A DNA stretch of 64,000 nucleotides from Aquimarina muelleri DSM 19832. GTDB lineage: Bacteria > Bacteroidota > Bacteroidia > Flavobacteriales > Flavobacteriaceae. The stretch is from NCBI RefSeq assembly GCF_000430665.1, contig NZ_AUML01000010.1:1-64000 (forward strand), written 5' to 3'. The translations under genes were made by a program, and so were the position numbers. The notes under the pieces are model-generated. The model was not told the origin of the DNA and did not search any database. It worked only from the letters and a program-made list of their open reading frames with translations. Below are positions 10,630 through 20,149 of the stretch, piece by piece (the stretch's first letter is position 1; the number at the start of each line of letters is the position of its first letter).

Positions 10630-11730
10630 TTATTTTTTCATATTATCAATAAACTGATCAAATAAATACAAGGAATCATTTGGACCAGGGCTAGCTTCAG
10701 GATGATATTGTACAGAGAAACAATTCTTATTTTTCATCCTAATACCCGCTACTGTATTATCATTAAGATGAACATGTGTTATTTCAACATCTTTGTTTTT
10801 TTCAGCTTCTTCTTTATTTATTGCAAATCCGTGGTTCTGCGAAGTTATTTCTCCACTACCAGTTATCAAGTTTTTAACTGGGTGATTTATTCCTCTGTGT
10901 CCATTATGCATTTTATAGGTGCTAATTCCATTTGCTAATGCTATTACTTGATGCCCTAAACAGATACCAAAAAGCGGTTTGTTATTATTTAAAATTTCTT
11001 TAGCTGTATTAATTGCTTGAAATAACGGTTCTGGATCCCCAGGACCATTTGACAAAAAGAACCCATCTGGCCTCCAATCATTCATCTCCTCAAACGTTGC
11101 ATCAAAAGGAAATACTTTTATATACGCATCTCTTTTTGCTAAGTTTCTAAGTATATTTCGTTTAACTCCCAAATCTAGTGCAGATATTTTATATATAGCA
11201 TTAGGATCTCCATAAAAATAGGGTTTTACTGTTGACACTTTAGAAGCTAATTCTAATCCGCTCATAGCAGGAACACCTTCTAATTCCTTTTTTAAAGCTT
11301 CTATATTATCTACCTCTGTAGAAATTACAGCATTCATTGCTCCATTATCTCTTATATAACTAACTAATGCACGAGTATCTACATCTGAAATTGCAAGAAG
11401 GTTATGTTTTTCCAAAAAGTCTTGTAAAGAACTATCAGCTAAACTTCTAGAATATTCATAACTAAAATTTTTGACAATCAAACCTGAAATCTTAATTGAA
11501 TCAGATTCCGTTTCTTCTTCATTAGTTCCGTAATTACCAATATGCACATTAGTAGCCACCATTAATTGCCCATAATAAGAGGGATCTGTAAAAATTTCCT
11601 GATAACCAGTCATACCAGTATTAAAACATACTTCACCAAAGGCGTTACCTTCTCTCCCTACTGCTTTACCATGAAAAATGGTTCCATCTGCTAATAAGAG
11701 AATTGCTTTTTTTCGAGATTGATATTTCAT
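10630..11730 (-). CDS. carA: carbamoyl-phosphate synthase, small (glutaminase) subunit
   Basis: Provides ammonia from glutamine to the large subunit for carbamoyl phosphate, used for arginine and pyrimidine synthesis. It has 366 residues. The N-terminal CPSase_sm_chain domain (LLLADGTIFHGKAVGREG, GMTGYQEIFTDPSYYGQ) is followed by a class I glutamine amidotransferase domain. That domain carries the nucleophile Cys in GICLGHQVIALA and the His/Glu pair in QYHPEASPGP. The large-subunit gene carB is not in this window. A TAATTTTG element precedes it, and the ribosomal block terminator separates it from rplQ. Confidence 0.97.
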   Translation of the reverse strand: MKYQSRKKAILLLADGTIFHGKAVGREGNAFGEVCFNTGMTGYQEIFTDPSYYGQLMVATNVHIGNYGTNEEETESDSIKISGLIVKNFSYEYSRSLADSSLQDFLEKHNLLAISDVDTRALVSYIRDNGAMNAVISTEVDNIEALKKELEGVPAMSGLELASKVSTVKPYFYGDPNAIYKISALDLGVKRNILRNLAKRDAYIKVFPFDATFEEMNDWRPDGFFLSNGPGDPEPLFQAINTAKEILNNNKPLFGICLGHQVIALANGISTYKMHNGHRGINHPVKNLITGSGEITSQNHGFAINKEEAEKNKDVEITHVHLNDNTVAGIRMKNKNCFSVQYHPEASPGPNDSLYLFDQFIDNMKK

Positions 11731-11771
11731 CTGTAAATAAAAATTATTTTTTAAGATTCGAACACAAGTTG

Positions 11772-11798
11772 CAAAATTAGCATTTTAGCAACTTACAA
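11772..11798 (-). promoter_or_regulatory. putative carA promoter (TTG ... TAATTTTG)
   Basis: The minus strand shows TAATTTTG (11772-11779), matching the -7 consensus TAnnTTTG, with TTG 16 bases upstream (11796-11798). The spacing is slightly shorter than the usual 19. The start codon is about 40 bases downstream, and the element sits just beyond the ribosomal block terminator, where an independent promoter is expected. Confidence 0.5.
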
Positions 11799-11849
11799 TG
11801 CTCGCTTTGTTTTTAATTGTTTAAAAGATCAGACTTTATAAAATTATTC

Positions 11850-11886
11850 AAAAAAAAAGGATAAACGACGAACGTTTATCCTTTTT
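11850..11886 (-). terminator. intrinsic terminator at the end of the ribosomal protein block
   Basis: A 14-bp perfect stem (AAAAAGGATAAACG / CGTTTATCCTTTTT) with a 5-base loop, followed on the minus strand by a run of about nine T residues. It lies 27 bases after the rplQ stop and closes the alpha-operon part of the block. Confidence 0.9.
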
Positions 11887-11913
11887 ACATTATGTGCGAT
11901 TCGCATCTTTCAT

Positions 11914-12405
11914 TTATTCTTCTTCAGAACTAGGGGTTTCTGTTGCAGGAGCAGGAGCTACAGGAGCTGCTGCCGACTCTGACTTATTTCCTTTACCACC
12001 TCTTCTTCTTGATTTTTTCTTAGCAGGTTTACCAGCATTATAAAGCTCGTTATAATCCACTAATTCAATCATTGCCATATCTGCATTATCTCCAAGACGA
12101 TTACCAAGTTTAATAATTCTTGTATACCCTCCAGGACGATCTCCTACTTTAGGAGCTACATCTCTAAACAATTCAGTAACCGCATACTTATTACGCAACT
12201 TACTAAATACGATACGACGATTATGCGTAGTATCTTCTTTAGATTTTGTTACCAATGGCTCTACAAATTGCTTAAGTGCTTTTGCTTTTGCAACTGTAGT
12301 GTTTATTCTTTTATGCTCTATTAAGGAACAAGCCATATTCGCAAGCATTGCTTTACGATGTGCTGTTTTTCTTCCTAAATGATTTACTTTTTTTCCGTGT
12401 CTCAT
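11914..12405 (-). CDS. rplQ: 50S ribosomal protein L17
   Basis: Large-subunit protein near the polypeptide exit. The core starts [21 protein letters not shown] and ends near VDYNELY, about residue 125. It is followed by a 38-residue tail rich in Lys/Arg, then Ala/Pro/Glu, ending TPSSEEE. Bacterial L17 is usually 115-130 residues without such a tail; extended versions are common in Bacteroidota. The gene is last in the block, 60 bases after rpoA, with a small hairpin in that gap. Confidence 0.97.
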   Translation of the reverse strand: MRHGKKVNHLGRKTAHRKAMLANMACSLIEHKRINTTVAKAKALKQFVEPLVTKSKEDTTHNRRIVFSKLRNKYAVTELFRDVAPKVGDRPGGYTRIIKLGNRLGDNADMAMIELVDYNELYNAGKPAKKKSRRRGGKGNKSESAAAPVAPAPATETPSSEEE

Positions 12406-12428
12406 GACATTTAATTTTAATCATCATC

Positions 12429-12454
12429 TTGCTACAACCCTCTCTGGGGAGCAA
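12429..12454 (-). promoter_or_regulatory. small stem-loop between rpoA and rplQ
   Basis: Outer arms TTGCT / AGCAA enclose an inner CCC / GGG pairing with an AGAGA loop, in the 60-base gap before the rplQ start. There is no U-run after it, so it is not a simple terminator. It could be an mRNA-stability or translational control element for L17; this is inference. Confidence 0.35.
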
Positions 12455-12465
12455 AATATGATAGA

Positions 12466-13458
12466 TTAGTCTTTATCTAATTTATATTTAGAGAGATCCA
12501 TACCAAAGTTAAGTCCTTTAACGTTTACTAATTCTTCAAGTTCAGTTAAAGATTTCTTACCAAAGTTACGGAACTTCATTAAGTCATTTTTATTGTAAGA
12601 TACCAAATCTCCTAAAGTATCTACTTCTGCTGCTTTCAAACAATTTAATGCACGTACAGAAAGATCCATGTCGATCAATTTAGTTTTTAACAACTGTCTC
12701 ATATGAAGAGATTCTTCATCATAAGTTTCTGTTTGTGCAATCTCATCAGCCTCTAGTGTTATACGTTCATCAGAGAACAACATAAAGTGATGAATTAATA
12801 TTTTAGCAGCTTCAGTTAATGCATCTTTAGGATGTATAGACCCATCAGTTACAATTTCAAAAACTAATTTTTCGTAATCTGTTTTTTGCTCTACACGATA
12901 ATTCTCTATGCTATACTTTACATTTTTAATTGGAGTATATATTGAATCTGTAAAAATAGTTCCAATAGGAGCATTAGCTTTCTTGTTTTCTTCAGCAGGA
13001 ACATAACCTCTACCTTTTTCTATGGTAATTTCAAGGTTAAGTGCTACTTTTTTATCCATATTACAAATAACTAAATCTGGATTTAAAACCTGAAAACCAG
13101 AAATAAATTTCTGAAAATCACCAGCAGTTAATTGCTCTTGTCCAGAAATAGATATTGTCACAGATTCATTATCAATATCTTCTATTTGGCGCTTAAAACG
13201 TGCCTGTTTAAGATTTAAAATAATTTCTGTAACATCTTCTACAACTCCAGAAATAGTTGAGAACTCGTGATCTACACCTTCCATTCTAAGAGAAGTTATA
13301 GCGAATCCTTCTAAAGAAGACAGCAAAACTCTTCGTAAAGCATTACCAACTGTTAATCCATACCCTGGTTCTAATGGTCTAAATTCAAATTTACCATCGA
13401 ACTCAGTGGAGTCGATCATGATAACTTTATCGGGCTTCTGAAAATTTAATATTGCCAT
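12466..13458 (-). CDS. rpoA: DNA-directed RNA polymerase alpha subunit
   Basis: Assembly platform of RNA polymerase. It has 330 residues. The N-terminal dimerisation domain contains [22 protein letters not shown] (H1-like helix), and the C-terminal domain (from about 250) has the helix-hairpin-helix region [43 protein letters not shown] that touches UP elements and activators. The position between rpsD and rplQ is the classic alpha-operon arrangement, with 23 bases to rpsD and 60 to rplQ. Confidence 0.98.
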   Translation of the reverse strand: MAILNFQKPDKVIMIDSTEFDGKFEFRPLEPGYGLTVGNALRRVLLSSLEGFAITSLRMEGVDHEFSTISGVVEDVTEIILNLKQARFKRQIEDIDNESVTISISGQEQLTAGDFQKFISGFQVLNPDLVICNMDKKVALNLEITIEKGRGYVPAEENKKANAPIGTIFTDSIYTPIKNVKYSIENYRVEQKTDYEKLVFEIVTDGSIHPKDALTEAAKILIHHFMLFSDERITLEADEIAQTETYDEESLHMRQLLKTKLIDMDLSVRALNCLKAAEVDTLGDLVSYNKNDLMKFRNFGKKSLTELEELVNVKGLNFGMDLSKYKLDKD

Positions 13459-13481
13459 GTTATTGTTTCTTCTTAGAGTTA

Positions 13482-14087
13482 TTACTTAGAGTATAATTCG
13501 ACGATAAATTGTTCGTTAATGTTTTCCGGAATTTGAATTCTTGCCGGAACTGACACAAAAGTACCTTGCTTAGTATCATTATTAAATGTAATCCATTCGT
13601 ACACTTTACTATTATTAGCTAATGAATTTTGGATTACTTCTAATGATTTTGATTTTTCTCTCACACCAACAACATCACCAGATTTTAACTGATAAGAAGG
13701 AATATTAACCTGTTGCCCATTTACAGTAATATGTCTGTGAGAAACTAATTGTCTTGCGCCGCTTCTAGAATTTGAAAGTCCCATTCTAAACACTACATTA
13801 TCTAAACGAGATTCACATAACTGAAGTAAAACTTCACCTGTAATACCCTGAGCACGAGTAGCTTTTTCAAACATGTTACGGAACTGACGTTCAAGAACAC
13901 CATAAGTATACTTAGCTTTTTGCTTTTCCATTAATTGGATTGCATATTCACTCTTTTTACCTCTTCTTCTGTTGTTTCCATGTTGCCCAGGAGGATAATT
14001 TCTTTTTTCGAAAGATTTATCATCTCCGAAAATTGCTTCGCCAAATTTACGAGCGATTTTAGTTTTTGGACCAGTATATCTTGCCAT
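13482..14087 (-). CDS. rpsD: 30S ribosomal protein S4
   Basis: Primary 16S rRNA-binding protein and, in E. coli and Bacillus, a translational repressor of its own operon. It has 201 residues and begins [17 protein letters not shown]. The S4 RNA-binding domain is visible as [33 protein letters not shown]. The N-terminal zinc-binding Cys of some S4 proteins are absent (C-minus type). Upstream is a 130-base gap with a terminator-like hairpin, unusual inside this tightly packed block and a natural place for S4 feedback. Confidence 0.98.
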   Translation of the reverse strand: MARYTGPKTKIARKFGEAIFGDDKSFEKRNYPPGQHGNNRRRGKKSEYAIQLMEKQKAKYTYGVLERQFRNMFEKATRAQGITGEVLLQLCESRLDNVVFRMGLSNSRSGARQLVSHRHITVNGQQVNIPSYQLKSGDVVGVREKSKSLEVIQNSLANNSKVYEWITFNNDTKQGTFVSVPARIQIPENINEQFIVELYSK

Positions 14088-14181
14088 TATTGATTGTTTA
14101 GTTATAGAGGATAATTATGAATTAAGGTCTCTTTCCTTCGATAATTGATACTCCTCTTTTAGATTTACTTATTTAATTATA

Positions 14182-14210
14182 TAAAAAGAACCCGAACAAC
14201 AAAGTTCGGG
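14182..14210 (-). terminator. terminator-like hairpin between rpsK and rpsD
   Basis: The stem CCCGAAC / GTTCGGG (7 bp, all paired, 6-base loop) is followed on the minus strand by TTCTTTTTAT. It starts 7 bases after the rpsK stop. Its form is that of an intrinsic terminator, yet it lies inside the S13-S11-S4-alpha-L17 gene order. It could reduce read-through into rpsD-rpoA-rplQ or act as an attenuator. Confidence 0.65.
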
Positions 14211-14217
14211 ATAGTAA

Positions 14218-14601
14218 TTATACTCGACGTCTTTTAGGAGGACGACATCCATTATGTGGCATTGGAGTAACATCGATAATTTCTGAAACTTCTATACCTG
14301 CATTATGAAGAGAACGTATTGCTGACTCTCTACCATTCCCTGGACCTTTTACGTATACTTTAACCTTCTTAAGCCCTGCTTCTAAAGCAACTTTTGAAGC
14401 ATCTTCTGCAGCTAATTGAGCAGCATATGGAGTATTCTTTTTAGAACCTCTAAAACCCATTTTACCAGCAGAAGACCAAGAAATTACGTCTCCCTTTTTA
14501 TTTGTTAACGAAATAATAATGTTGTTAAAAGAAGCAGTTACATGTGCTTCTCCTACAGACTCAACAATTACTTTACGTTTTTTTGAAGTTGACTTTGCCA
14601 T
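14218..14601 (-). CDS. rpsK: 30S ribosomal protein S11
   Basis: Platform protein of the small subunit near the E site. The length of 127 residues is normal. Diagnostic stretches are [36 protein letters not shown] and the C-terminal [16 protein letters not shown], which is nearly invariant. It lies 8 bases after rpsM. Its stop is followed by a strong hairpin before rpsD. Confidence 0.98.
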   Translation of the reverse strand: MAKSTSKKRKVIVESVGEAHVTASFNNIIISLTNKKGDVISWSSAGKMGFRGSKKNTPYAAQLAAEDASKVALEAGLKKVKVYVKGPGNGRESAIRSLHNAGIEVSEIIDVTPMPHNGCRPPKRRRV

Positions 14602-14609
14602 ACTACTTA

Positions 14610-14984
14610 TTATTTAGTTGCTTTTTTCTTGTTAGCAACTGTTTTTCTTCTTCCTTTACGTGTTCTAGAATTATTTTTAGTACGTTGCCCTCTAAGTGGT
14701 AAACCAGCTCTGTGGCGAATACCTCTATAACATCCTATATCCATAAGACGCTTGATATTCAACTGTACTTCAGAACGTAATTCTCCTTCTATGGTATAGA
14801 CTCCAACAGCCTCTCGAATACGACCAATTTGATCATCATCCCAATCAGAAACTTTTATGTTTTCATCTACTTTGGCAGCTACTAAAATCTCTTTAGCTCT
14901 ACTTCTACCAATTCCGAAGATATAGGTTAATGCTATAACTCCTCGCTTTTGTTTAGGTATATCTACCCCTGCAATTCTTGCCAT
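14610..14984 (-). CDS. rpsM: 30S ribosomal protein S13
   Basis: Head protein that contacts P-site tRNA and forms inter-subunit bridges. It has 124 residues and begins [20 protein letters not shown]. The helix-two-turn-helix core has [14 protein letters not shown], and the basic tail contains [27 protein letters not shown]. The start is 2 bases after the rpmJ stop, showing tight coupling. Confidence 0.98.
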   Translation of the reverse strand: MARIAGVDIPKQKRGVIALTYIFGIGRSRAKEILVAAKVDENIKVSDWDDDQIGRIREAVGVYTIEGELRSEVQLNIKRLMDIGCYRGIRHRAGLPLRGQRTKNNSRTRKGRRKTVANKKKATK

Positions 14985-14986
14985 AA

Positions 14987-15103
14987 TTACCCTTGTCTTT
15001 GTTTAAATCTAGGATTCTTTTTATTAATCACGTAAAGTCGGCCTTTTCTACGCACAATCTTGCACTCGGCACTTCTCTTTTTTATTGATGCTCTAACTTT
15101 CAT
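14987..15103 (-). CDS. rpmJ: 50S ribosomal protein L36
   Basis: A 38-residue gene that is easily missed by length filters. Translation of the minus strand from the ATG at 15103 begins [20 protein letters not shown] and ends [12 protein letters not shown]. This is the short L36 with a single Cys in the AECK position; the other zinc ligands of the C+ form are missing, so it is a zinc-free or reduced type. It lies between infA and rpsM as in many bacteria and is the first gene after a candidate internal promoter. Confidence 0.96.
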   Translation of the reverse strand: MKVRASIKKRSAECKIVRRKGRLYVINKKNPRFKQRQG

Positions 15104-15120
15104 CTCTTTGTTTTTTATTC

Positions 15121-15147
15121 CCAAAACATATTAATATATTATTTTGG
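15121..15147 (-). promoter_or_regulatory. stem-loop in the rpmJ leader
   Basis: CCAAAA / TTTTGG arms surround an AT-rich interior that can extend the pairing, located between the inferred transcription start and the rpmJ start codon. It could be a regulatory leader for the rpmJ-rpsM-rpsK group; the pairing is visible but the function is inference. Confidence 0.35.
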
Positions 15148-15177
15148 AAGGAATCAGTAACAAGATTTTTCAGCCCG

Positions 15178-15185
15178 CAAAAGTA
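15178..15185 (-). promoter_or_regulatory. putative internal promoter -7 element (TACTTTTG) before rpmJ
   Basis: The minus strand has TACTTTTG followed by CGGGC, an exact TAnnTTTG match. It lies about 75 bases before rpmJ in the 120-base gap after infA. At -33 there is TTA rather than TTG with near-normal spacing. Its presence in a non-coding gap inside the block suggests a secondary promoter for rpmJ-rpsM-rpsK. Confidence 0.55.
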
Positions 15186-15223
15186 CATAAAAAATCTTAA
15201 TTAACTAATATATTAATACACTA

Positions 15224-15439
15224 TTAATATCTATATGTAATACGAGCCTTTGATAAATCATAAGGACTCATTTCTAATTTAACCTTATCACCTGGTAATA
15301 ATTTAATATAATGCATTCGCATTTTACCAGAGATATGAGCTGTCACTACATGACCATTTTCTAATTCCACTCTAAACATTGCGTTAGACAATGCTTCGAT
15401 TATACTACCATCTTGCTCTATTGCAGGTTGTTTTGCCAT
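15224..15439 (-). CDS. infA: translation initiation factor IF-1
   Basis: Small OB-fold factor that occupies the A site during initiation. It has 71 residues and begins [30 protein letters not shown]. The RNA-binding loop has [19 protein letters not shown] and the protein ends ITYRY. Its ATG shares one base with the secY stop (TAATG overlap), indicating translational coupling. The adk and map genes that often lie between secY and infA in other bacteria are absent. Confidence 0.97.
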   Translation of the reverse strand: MAKQPAIEQDGSIIEALSNAMFRVELENGHVVTAHISGKMRMHYIKLLPGDKVKLEMSPYDLSKARITYRY

Positions 15440-16776
15440 TATGCTACTGCTTTACGATTTTTACCAGTTTTCATTAATCCATCATAATGTCTATTCAATA
15501 AATATGAATTAATTTGTTGCATTGTATCTATAGCTACCCCAACCATAATAAGTAAAGAGGTACCTCCAAAAAATAATGCCCACCCTTGTTGAACGTTTAA
15601 CAATTTAACTGCTATTGCAGGAAATATTGCTACTAAAGCTAAAAATATAGATCCTGGCAAAGTAATTTGAGACATAATCTTATCTAAATATTCAGAAGTT
15701 TCACTTCCTGGACGAATACCAGGAATAAAACCACCACTTCGCTTTAAGTCATCCGCCATCTTATTAGTAGGGACTGTAATTGCAGTATAAAAATAAGTAA
15801 AGATAATAATTAATAGCGCAAATACTAGGTTATACCATAGCCCAAAAATATCACTAAATGCAGCTTTTACACCCTGAGAAAATTCAGAATCAGAAAGACT
15901 TGCAACTGCTGAAGGAACAAACATAATTGCTTGAGCAAAAATGATTGGCATTACTCCAGAAGCATTAAGCTTTAATGGTATATACTGACGAGAACCGAAA
16001 ACATTTTTTTCGTAGCCTCCTCCTGCTGTTCTTCTAGCGTATTGAACAGGTATCTGACGAACAGCCATTACCAATAGCACAGATGCCAAAATAACAACAA
16101 ACCAGATAACCAACTCTATAAGCACCATAATCATTCCTCCACTATCACCAGATGTTCTTGATGCAAAATTCTGAACAAACGATTGTGGTAATGTTGCTAT
16201 AATACCAACCATAATCAATAGAGAAATACCGTTACCGATACCTTTATCCGTAATTCTTTCTCCTAACCACATTGAAAAAATACAACCAGTAGATATAATG
16301 ATAACTGAAGACACAACAAAAACGGTTTGATTAGGTATCACAAAGGCTTCTGGTGGTAATGTTGCAAACAAATTATAAATATACCCAGGCCCTTGAACCA
16401 AAGTTATAGCAATAGTTAGCCAACGGGTAATTTGATTAATCTTTTTTCTACCACTTTCTCCTTCTTTTTGTAGTTTTTGTAAATAAGGAATAGCAATCCC
16501 CATTAATTGCACTACGATTGAAGCTGATATATATGGCATAATACCTAAAGCAAATACCGAAGCGTTAGCAAAAGCTCCTCCTGTAAATGCATTAAGCAAT
16601 CCTAACAAACCATCTTGGGTTTGTGTTCCCAGATTTGCTAATTCTGAAGCATCTACTCCCGGAAGTACAACTTGTGCTCCAAATCGATATACTAAAAGTA
16701 ATCCTAGAGTAACTAAGATTCTATTTTTTAGTTCTTCGATTTTCCAAATGTTTTTTATTGTGTCAATAAATTTCAT
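15439..16776 (-). CDS. secY: protein translocase channel subunit SecY
   Basis: Main pore subunit of the Sec translocon in the inner membrane. It has 445 residues and ten predicted transmembrane helices. Conserved features are the N-terminal helix leading to [15 protein letters not shown], the plug region after it, [11 protein letters not shown] in the cytosolic C4 loop and [13 protein letters not shown] in C5, which contact SecA and the ribosome. It lies 11 bases after rplO in the spc-operon order, and its stop overlaps the infA start. Confidence 0.97.
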   Translation of the reverse strand: MKFIDTIKNIWKIEELKNRILVTLGLLLVYRFGAQVVLPGVDASELANLGTQTQDGLLGLLNAFTGGAFANASVFALGIMPYISASIVVQLMGIAIPYLQKLQKEGESGRKKINQITRWLTIAITLVQGPGYIYNLFATLPPEAFVIPNQTVFVVSSVIIISTGCIFSMWLGERITDKGIGNGISLLIMVGIIATLPQSFVQNFASRTSGDSGGMIMVLIELVIWFVVILASVLLVMAVRQIPVQYARRTAGGGYEKNVFGSRQYIPLKLNASGVMPIIFAQAIMFVPSAVASLSDSEFSQGVKAAFSDIFGLWYNLVFALLIIIFTYFYTAITVPTNKMADDLKRSGGFIPGIRPGSETSEYLDKIMSQITLPGSIFLALVAIFPAIAVKLLNVQQGWALFFGGTSLLIMVGVAIDTMQQINSYLLNRHYDGLMKTGKNRKAVA

Positions 16777-16787
16777 GAAATTGTCAA

Positions 16788-17240
16788 TTATAAGGTTACT
16801 GCTTCACCACCTGCTGCTTCTATAGCAGCTTTTGCAGTGGCTGTAAATTTATGAGCTGAAACTTTTAATTTAGCTTTCAACTCACCTCTTCCCAATATTT
16901 TAACCAAATCATTTTTCCCCGCAAGACGTGTAGCTAAAATCAAATCCAGATCTACAGTATCTTTAATTTTTCCATCATCTACTAATTTTTGTAGTGTGTC
17001 TAAATTAATCCCCTGATACTCTTTTCTGTTGATGTTCTTGAATCCAAATTTTGGGACACGTCTTTGAAGTGGCATTTGCCCTCCTTCAAAACCTATCTTT
17101 TTAGAATACCCAGAACGTGATTTTGCTCCTTTATGTCCACGAGTAGAAGTTCCTCCTTTACCAGAACCTTGTCCACGACCTACTCGCTTGCCATCGTTTT
17201 TTACCGAACCTGCAGCAGGTTTTAAGTTACTTAAATCCAT
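16788..17240 (-). CDS. rplO: 50S ribosomal protein L15
   Basis: Late-assembly protein bridging 23S rRNA domains. The length is 150 residues. The Gly/Arg-rich extended N-terminal arm (LKPAAGSVKNDGKRVGRGQGSGKGG, then GHKGAKSRSGY) is typical, followed by the globular part with GFEGGQMPLQRRVPKFGF. It lies 9 bases after rpmD and 11 before secY. Confidence 0.98.
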   Translation of the reverse strand: MDLSNLKPAAGSVKNDGKRVGRGQGSGKGGTSTRGHKGAKSRSGYSKKIGFEGGQMPLQRRVPKFGFKNINRKEYQGINLDTLQKLVDDGKIKDTVDLDLILATRLAGKNDLVKILGRGELKAKLKVSAHKFTATAKAAIEAAGGEAVTL

Positions 17241-17249
17241 GTGCTTTTA

Positions 17250-17429
17250 TTATTTTGTTTCTATAGAAACTAAATGTTTAACTTTATTTACCATCCCAAG
17301 GATATTAGGAGTATCTTCATGCTCCACAACCTGGCCGATCTTTTTAAGACCTAGAGCCTCTAGAGTTCTCTTTTGTCTCTGAGTACGGTTAATCGCACTT
17401 TTTACTTTAGTAATTTTAATCTTTGCCAT
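17250..17429 (-). CDS. rpmD: 50S ribosomal protein L30
   Basis: A 59-residue gene found by reading the gap between rpsE and rplO. Its translation begins MAKIKITKVKSAINRTQRQK and continues into TLEALGLKKIGQVVEHEDTP, the typical short bacterial L30 ferredoxin-like fold that binds 23S/5S rRNA. The stop is 9 bases before rplO and the start 11 bases after rpsE, the expected spc-operon position. Confidence 0.97.
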   Translation of the reverse strand: MAKIKITKVKSAINRTQRQKRTLEALGLKKIGQVVEHEDTPNILGMVNKVKHLVSIETK

Positions 17430-17440
17430 CGTTCCTAAAT

Positions 17441-17965
17441 TTATCCTTTAAACACTTTCTCAAGTGAAACACCACGTTGAGCTGCTACTTGTTGCGCACT
17501 ACGCATTTGTAACAAAGCATCAAACGTTGCTTTCACCACATTGTGTGGGTTAGACGATCCTTGGTTTTTAGAAAGTACATCATGTACTCCAACAGATTCT
17601 AATACTGCACGGATAGCACCACCAGCAATTACTCCTGTACCCGTCGCTGCAGGCATTAGTAATACTCTTGCTCCACCGTACTTACCTTTTTGTTCATGAG
17701 GCAATGTACCTTTATGTAATGGAATACGAACTAAATTCTTTTTTGCATCTTCTACTGCCTTAGAAATAGCTTCTGCTACTTCTTTAGATTTCCCTAAACC
17801 GTGACCTACAACTCCTTTTTCGTCACCTACAACAACTATTGCAGAAAAGCCAAATGCTCTACCACCCTTAGTTACTTTGGTTACACGTTGCACACCAACT
17901 AAACGATCTTTAAGTTCAAGTCCGCTTGGCTTTACTAATTCTGCGTTTTTATATTTTTGATACAT
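17441..17965 (-). CDS. rpsE: 30S ribosomal protein S5
   Basis: Small-subunit protein involved in decoding fidelity and mRNA helicase activity of the entry tunnel. It has 174 residues. The double-stranded RNA-binding domain holds [31 protein letters not shown], and the C-terminal domain has the [23 protein letters not shown] and [17 protein letters not shown] segments. The spectinomycin-loop region around KGGRAFGF looks wild type. Confidence 0.98.
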   Translation of the reverse strand: MYQKYKNAELVKPSGLELKDRLVGVQRVTKVTKGGRAFGFSAIVVVGDEKGVVGHGLGKSKEVAEAISKAVEDAKKNLVRIPLHKGTLPHEQKGKYGGARVLLMPAATGTGVIAGGAIRAVLESVGVHDVLSKNQGSSNPHNVVKATFDALLQMRSAQQVAAQRGVSLEKVFKG

Positions 17966-17971
17966 AATTTC

Positions 17972-18328
17972 TTAGAATTTAAGTCCTGCTTCTCTAGCAC
18001 CGTCTGCTAATGATTTTACTCTACCGTGATACAAATATCCTCCTCTATCAAAGGATACTGTTTCTATACCAGCTTTCATTGCTTTTTCGGCAAGTGCTTT
18101 TCCAACCAAGCTTGCTTTTTCTATTTTATTTCCAGCTACCGAAGCTATATCTTTATCTCTTGAAGAAGCTGCACTGATTGTTTTACCAGATACGTCATCT
18201 ATGACTTGAGCATAGATTTCTTTATTACTTCTAAAAACAGATAATCTAGGACGTTGCTCTGTTCCACTTACATTACCGCGGATACGCTTTCTTATCTTTA
18301 ATCTTCTTAAATCTTTTGAGAATGCCAT
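17972..18328 (-). CDS. rplR: 50S ribosomal protein L18
   Basis: Binds 5S rRNA in the central protuberance. Starting at the ATG giving [19 protein letters not shown], the protein has 118 residues, the normal length. An in-frame ATG four codons upstream (18340) overlaps the rplF stop in TAATG form and cannot be excluded, but it would add MINV, which is not family-typical. Conserved stretches are [16 protein letters not shown] and [15 protein letters not shown]. Confidence 0.95.
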   Translation of the reverse strand: MAFSKDLRRLKIRKRIRGNVSGTEQRPRLSVFRSNKEIYAQVIDDVSGKTISAASSRDKDIASVAGNKIEKASLVGKALAEKAMKAGIETVSFDRGGYLYHGRVKSLADGAREAGLKF

Positions 18329-18339
18329 AACGTTAATCA

Positions 18340-18882
18340 TTATGCAGATTTACCTGCTTTTCTTCTTAATTGTTCTCCTACGAATTTAACTCCTTTTCCT
18401 TTATAAGGCTCTGGCTTACGGAAACCTCTAATCTTAGCTGCTACCTGTCCTACCAATTGCTTATCGTATGAAGTTAATTTCACTATAGGGTTCTTACCTT
18501 TTTCTGAAATAGTCTCAACTTTAACTTCTGGAGCTAAGTCAAGTACTATATTGTGAGAGAATCCTAAGGCCAAATCTAATTTTTGACCTTGGTTAGAAGC
18601 TCTATAACCAACTCCTACTAATTCTAACTCTTTAGTAAACCCTTCGGAAACACCTTGTATCATATTACTAATCAAAGAACGGTACAAACCATGCTTTGCT
18701 TTATGATCTTTGATTTCGCTAGGTCTTTCTAGAATTACTTGACCATCCTCAATCTTTACATTGATACTGTCAATTTCTTGAGTAAGTTCTCCTAATTTTC
18801 CTTTAACAGTAACAATATTACCTGTCACTTCAACAGTGACACCAGACGGAATAGTTACTGGATTTTTTCCTATTCTTGACAT
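18340..18882 (-). CDS. rplF: 50S ribosomal protein L6
   Basis: Large-subunit protein near the elongation-factor-binding site. Starting at [15 protein letters not shown] it has 180 residues, the normal length; an in-frame codon 12 positions upstream would overlap rpsH and is not family-like. Two L6 repeats are present, and the second ends in the signature [13 protein letters not shown]. It lies 20 bases after rpsH. Confidence 0.97.
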   Translation of the reverse strand: MSRIGKNPVTIPSGVTVEVTGNIVTVKGKLGELTQEIDSINVKIEDGQVILERPSEIKDHKAKHGLYRSLISNMIQGVSEGFTKELELVGVGYRASNQGQKLDLALGFSHNIVLDLAPEVKVETISEKGKNPIVKLTSYDKQLVGQVAAKIRGFRKPEPYKGKGVKFVGEQLRRKAGKSA

Positions 18883-18902
18883 TTCTTTTGTCTTTTTTAC
18901 TG

Positions 18903-19301
18903 TTAATAAACGTAGCAAAGTACTTCTCCTCCTACATTCTCTTGTTTTGCCTGTTTACCAGTCATAACACCGTGAGAAGTAGAAACTATTGCAACACCTA
19001 ATCCGTTAAGAATTCTAGGAATATTATCAGAACCTGAATATTTACGTAAACCTGGTTTACTTATTCTCTGTAATTGTTTTATTACAGGTTCTTTTGTAAT
19101 CTTATCGTATTTAAGTGCTATCTTAATAGTACCTTGAACTGTATTATCTTCAAATTTATAACTTAAAATATATCCTTGATCGAATAATATTTTAGTGATT
19201 TCTTTTTTAACCTTTGATGCTGGTATCTCAACAACTCTATGTTGAGCACTATTTGCATTACGAATTCTGGTTAAATAATCTGCTATAGGATCTGTATTCA
19301 T
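18903..19301 (-). CDS. rpsH: 30S ribosomal protein S8
   Basis: Primary 16S rRNA binder; in E. coli it represses the spc operon by binding near rplE. It has 132 residues, begins [19 protein letters not shown] and ends with the signature [26 protein letters not shown]. It lies 22 bases after rpsN. No S8-type hairpin is evident near rplE, but I could not fold that region properly. Confidence 0.98.
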   Translation of the reverse strand: MNTDPIADYLTRIRNANSAQHRVVEIPASKVKKEITKILFDQGYILSYKFEDNTVQGTIKIALKYDKITKEPVIKQLQRISKPGLRKYSGSDNIPRILNGLGVAIVSTSHGVMTGKQAKQENVGGEVLCYVY

Positions 19302-19323
19302 TGTTATCTCCTTTAAAATATTA

Positions 19324-19593
19324 TTACCAACTAGCTTTTGTTACTCCTGGAATTAATCCTTGATTAGCCATCTCTCTGAATGTTACACGAGAAATTCCAA
19401 ACTGACGCATATATCCTTTTGGTCTTCCTGTTAACTTACAACGATTATGCTTACGAACTGGAGAAGCATTTTTAGGTAACTTTTGTAATGCTTCATAGTC
19501 TCCAGCTTCTTTCAAAGCTTTACGTTTTTCAGCATATTTAGCTACTGTTTTTGCTCTCTTCACCTCACGGGCTTTCATTGATTCTTTAGCCAT
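19324..19593 (-). CDS. rpsN: 30S ribosomal protein S14
   Basis: Small-subunit head protein. It has 89 residues, the medium-length form without zinc ribbon: the C-terminal half reads [26 protein letters not shown], and only one Cys is present. The usual ending of about [11 protein letters not shown] is intact. The start is 2 bases after the rplE stop. Confidence 0.97.
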   Translation of the reverse strand: MAKESMKAREVKRAKTVAKYAEKRKALKEAGDYEALQKLPKNASPVRKHNRCKLTGRPKGYMRQFGISRVTFREMANQGLIPGVTKASW

Positions 19594-19595
19594 AA

Positions 19596-20147
19596 TTAAT
19601 TCTTTTTAAAAGGTAAACCTAGTTGGGTTAACAATGATTTTGCTTCTTTATCTGTGCTAGCTGAAGTTTCAAAAGTAATATTCATTCCTGAAATTTTATT
19701 TACTTTATCAATATCAATCTCTGGAAAAATAATTTGCTCAGTAATTCCTAAAGAGTAATTACCTCTCCCGTCGAAACCTGTAGCTTTAATTCCTCCAAAA
19801 TCTCTCACACGTGGTAAAGCTGAAGTAATTAAACGATCTAAGAATTCATACATTCTTTCTCCACGTAAGGTAACTTTAGCCCCAATTGGCATTCCTTTAC
19901 GTAATTTGAAAGTAGCAATATCCTTTTTAGACATAGTCGCTATTGCTTTTTGACCAGTGATTGTTGTTAATTCATCTACTGCGTGATCAATTAGCTTTTT
20001 ATCTGCTACTGCTGCTCCAACACCTCTACTAACAACTATTTTTTTTAGTTTAGGTACTTGCATTATATTGTTGTAGCTAAACTCTTCTGTAAGAGCAGAC
20101 ACTACTCTGTCTTTATACTCTTGTTTTAATCTTGGGATATAAGCCAT
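19596..20147 (-). CDS. rplE: 50S ribosomal protein L5
   Basis: 5S rRNA-binding protein of the central protuberance that contacts P-site tRNA. It has 183 residues. Signatures include [17 protein letters not shown] near the N-terminus, [27 protein letters not shown] and the [21 protein letters not shown] region. Only 2 bases separate it from rplX and 2 from rpsN, a tightly coupled run. Confidence 0.98.
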   Translation of the reverse strand: MAYIPRLKQEYKDRVVSALTEEFSYNNIMQVPKLKKIVVSRGVGAAVADKKLIDHAVDELTTITGQKAIATMSKKDIATFKLRKGMPIGAKVTLRGERMYEFLDRLITSALPRVRDFGGIKATGFDGRGNYSLGITEQIIFPEIDIDKVNKISGMNITFETSASTDKEAKSLLTQLGLPFKKN

Positions 20148-20149
20148 AA

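Noticed and set aside
18883..18918. Longer N-terminus for rplF
   Set aside because: Overlaps rpsH and adds non-homologous residues before MSRIGKNP.
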